From SAR324 cluster bacterium (GTDB taxonomy: Bacteria; SAR324; NAC60-12): a stretch of 36,377 bases of DNA. The translations under genes were made by a program, and so were the position numbers. Below, in pieces: positions 35,195 to 36,377 of this stretch (its first letter is position 1; each line of letters starts with the position of its first letter). A model generated the notes under the pieces. It was not told the origin of the DNA, did not search any database, and was given only the letters and a program-made list of their open reading frames with translations. The stretch is taken from contig JAQWOT010000383.1 in assembly GCA_029245725.1 (NCBI GenBank), forward strand, positions 1 through 36,377, given 5' to 3'.

Positions 35195-35453
35195 GTAACC
35201 ATGAAGCATAAGTTGACATAGATCATCGTAGGATGTCTGTGAGGGTAGGCCTGTTGAGGTTGATTGTGTTTGGGTGTGAATACAGTGCCAATGCGCTACT
35301 AGACAGCAGCATAGTGGCACACTTTGAGGCATAGAATTGCATCAGATGATGATCTGCAAGCAACAGCTAAAATTCTGGATATTGAAATAGTTGTGAAGCT
35401 AGTGATGGGGGACAACTTCTGAAGATGCCGCGTTGTGTGAGTATCAGACTCCC
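35195..35453. other. intergenic region with imperfect hairpin
   Basis: No credible ORF. GTGCCA (35285-35290) and TGGCAC (35315-35320) flank ATGC/GCAT (35291-35294 / 35309-35312), giving a nested stem with a two-base bulge and a 14-base apical loop. There is no T run after it. It could be an RNA structure between the small membrane gene and rnhA, but alone it is weak evidence. Confidence 0.3.
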
Positions 35454-35918
35454 TCAGTCTTCTTTCTCAACGAGTCCTTTCCGTGCCTCAACGGCGAGCT
35501 CATCAGCCCGTTCATTTTCAGGATGTCCAGCGTGAGCCTTGACCCAGTGCCACTGAACCTGATGGGTTTTTGTCAGGTGAATGAGTTCCTGCCAGAGATC
35601 CTGATTTAGTACCTTTCCTTTCCCTCCCTTGGTGCGCCAGCCGTTGCGCTGCCAATTCTCCAGCCATCCCTGTGCGAAGGCGTTTCGTAGATAACTGGAA
35701 TCAGTGTACAGCTCGACGGAGCAGGATCGTTTCAGGGCTTGCAGGGCCCGAATTGCAGCCAGCAGTTCCATTCGGTTGTTGGTGGTTTCCGTTTCGGCTC
35801 CTGATAATTCCCGCCGGTTTTCACCCATGATCAGAATTGCTCCCCAGCCCCCATTTCCTGGATTGGGAGAGCAGGCTCCGTCCGTATAAATTTCCACCTG
35901 TGTTCTGGAATCTTGCAA
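35454..35918 (-). CDS. rnhA: ribonuclease HI
   Basis: 154 residues; cleaves the RNA strand of RNA-DNA hybrids. The catalytic carboxylates are D13 ([11 protein letters not shown]), E51 (NNRMELLAA), D73 (LYTDSSY) and D139, with H129 in [16 protein letters not shown]. Standard length. The start is a TTG with AGGAGG three bases upstream. It is divergent from sbcD. Confidence 0.96.
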   Translation of the reverse strand: MQDSRTQVEIYTDGACSPNPGNGGWGAILIMGENRRELSGAETETTNNRMELLAAIRALQALKRSCSVELYTDSSYLRNAFAQGWLENWQRNGWRTKGGKGKVLNQDLWQELIHLTKTHQVQWHWVKAHAGHPENERADELAVEARKGLVEKED

Positions 35919-36031
35919 AATCCTCCTGAGGCTACTTGATTGTTCGCAGGTCCCGTAAGAACCTAGTTCCTGACCTTTGTTGCTACATCTTGCGATTCAG
36001 CGGTTGGACCTTGTTCAGGTGACAGTCTCTC

Positions 36032-36377
36032 ATGCGTATTCTCCACACCTCGGATTGGCACCTTGGTCAAAAGCTCTGCAACCTAGAGCGCTTTGCCGAA
36101 CACGATTTCTTTCTCGAACGTCTGCTGGGACTGATTCGAGAGCAGCAAGTCGATTGTCTGCTCCATGCCGGTGATATTTTCGATACAGCCAACCCACCAA
36201 ACCAGGCACTGCGCCAATACTTCAACTTCCTGCGCCGACTTCACGAAGAAACCAACTGCCGACAGGCGATTCTAGTCGGAGGAAATCATGACTCTGTGCT
36301 GACCCTCCAGGCACCACAACGCTTGTTGGAAGTCCTACAGGTGCACGTCGTTGGTGGACTTCCAGCTGACCCTGCAG
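36032..36377 (+). CDS. sbcD: exonuclease subunit SbcD, 5' part (cut by window edge)
   Basis: 115 residues are visible. It begins MRILHTSDWHLGQKL, the first metallophosphoesterase motif. LLHAGDIFDTANPP is the second, and LVGGNHDS the third. SbcD with SbcC forms an Mre11-Rad50-like nuclease that opens hairpins and palindromes. The gene continues beyond the right edge, so the length, the C-terminal domain and the expected sbcC neighbour cannot be checked. Confidence 0.93.
   Translation, partial: MRILHTSDWHLGQKLCNLERFAEHDFFLERLLGLIREQQVDCLLHAGDIFDTANPPNQALRQYFNFLRRLHEETNCRQAILVGGNHDSVLTLQAPQRLLEVLQVHVVGGLPADPA

Overview
The window looks like a chromosomal segment of a motile, Gram-negative bacterium. 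The signs are an LPS heptosyltransferase, exported and lipoprotein signal peptides, a Tat component and a chemoreceptor. The F1Fo-ATPase cluster carries both a b' and a b subunit gene and lacks atpB/atpE. That layout, with a signal-peptide-like N-terminus on AtpF and a zinc-ribbon/DUF3426-like protein, points to a deltaproteobacterium in the broad sense. A marine SAR324-like lineage is my guess and is not proven by anything seen here. Core genes are close to 50% GC. The left end (1-2400) and the stretch at 32780-33550 are clearly AT-richer and gene-poor.

Layout. 1-2400: AT-rich, with a possible cut-off reading frame at the edge, a strong hairpin, one SPFH/prohibitin-like gene and a doubtful small ORF. 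2425-4897 (-): guaA followed by a cytochrome b561-like gene. 4965-7977: tatB (+), a coiled-coil protein with a degenerate histidine-kinase ATPase domain (-), then a membrane protein overlapping engB (+). 7979-12957 (-): hypothetical protein, SRPBCC-like protein, branched-chain-type binding protein, MurG-like glycosyltransferase and long-chain acyl-CoA synthetase. 13023-13637 (+): rlmE. 13656-19660 (-): atpF'-F-H-A-G-D-C. 19853-22158 (+): gph and the zinc-ribbon membrane protein. 22245-25287 (+): rplU-rpmA-trpS-purB. 25555-26547 (+): waaF-like gene.

26644-32110 (+) is the most interesting part. A PhnD-type periplasmic binding protein is followed by a methyl-accepting chemotaxis protein, a stand-alone H-NOX (heme-nitric oxide binding) protein and an 825-residue hybrid kinase. 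The kinase begins with an HNOBA domain, the H-NOX-associated domain of animal soluble guanylate cyclase, followed by HisKA-HATPase-REC-HisKA-HATPase. The H-NOX stop and the kinase start overlap by one base. The pair looks like soluble guanylate cyclase taken apart, with the cyclase replaced by two kinase cores. The binding protein and chemoreceptor upstream suggest that NO and a periplasmic ligand feed a common behavioural output.

32338-36377: a small PAS protein (-) with paired repeats upstream, a gene-free stretch with a GC-richer island, an RCC1-repeat lipoprotein (+), a 43-residue membrane peptide (+), rnhA (-) and the start of sbcD (+, cut by the window edge). I found no tRNA, rRNA, CRISPR array or intact insertion sequence.
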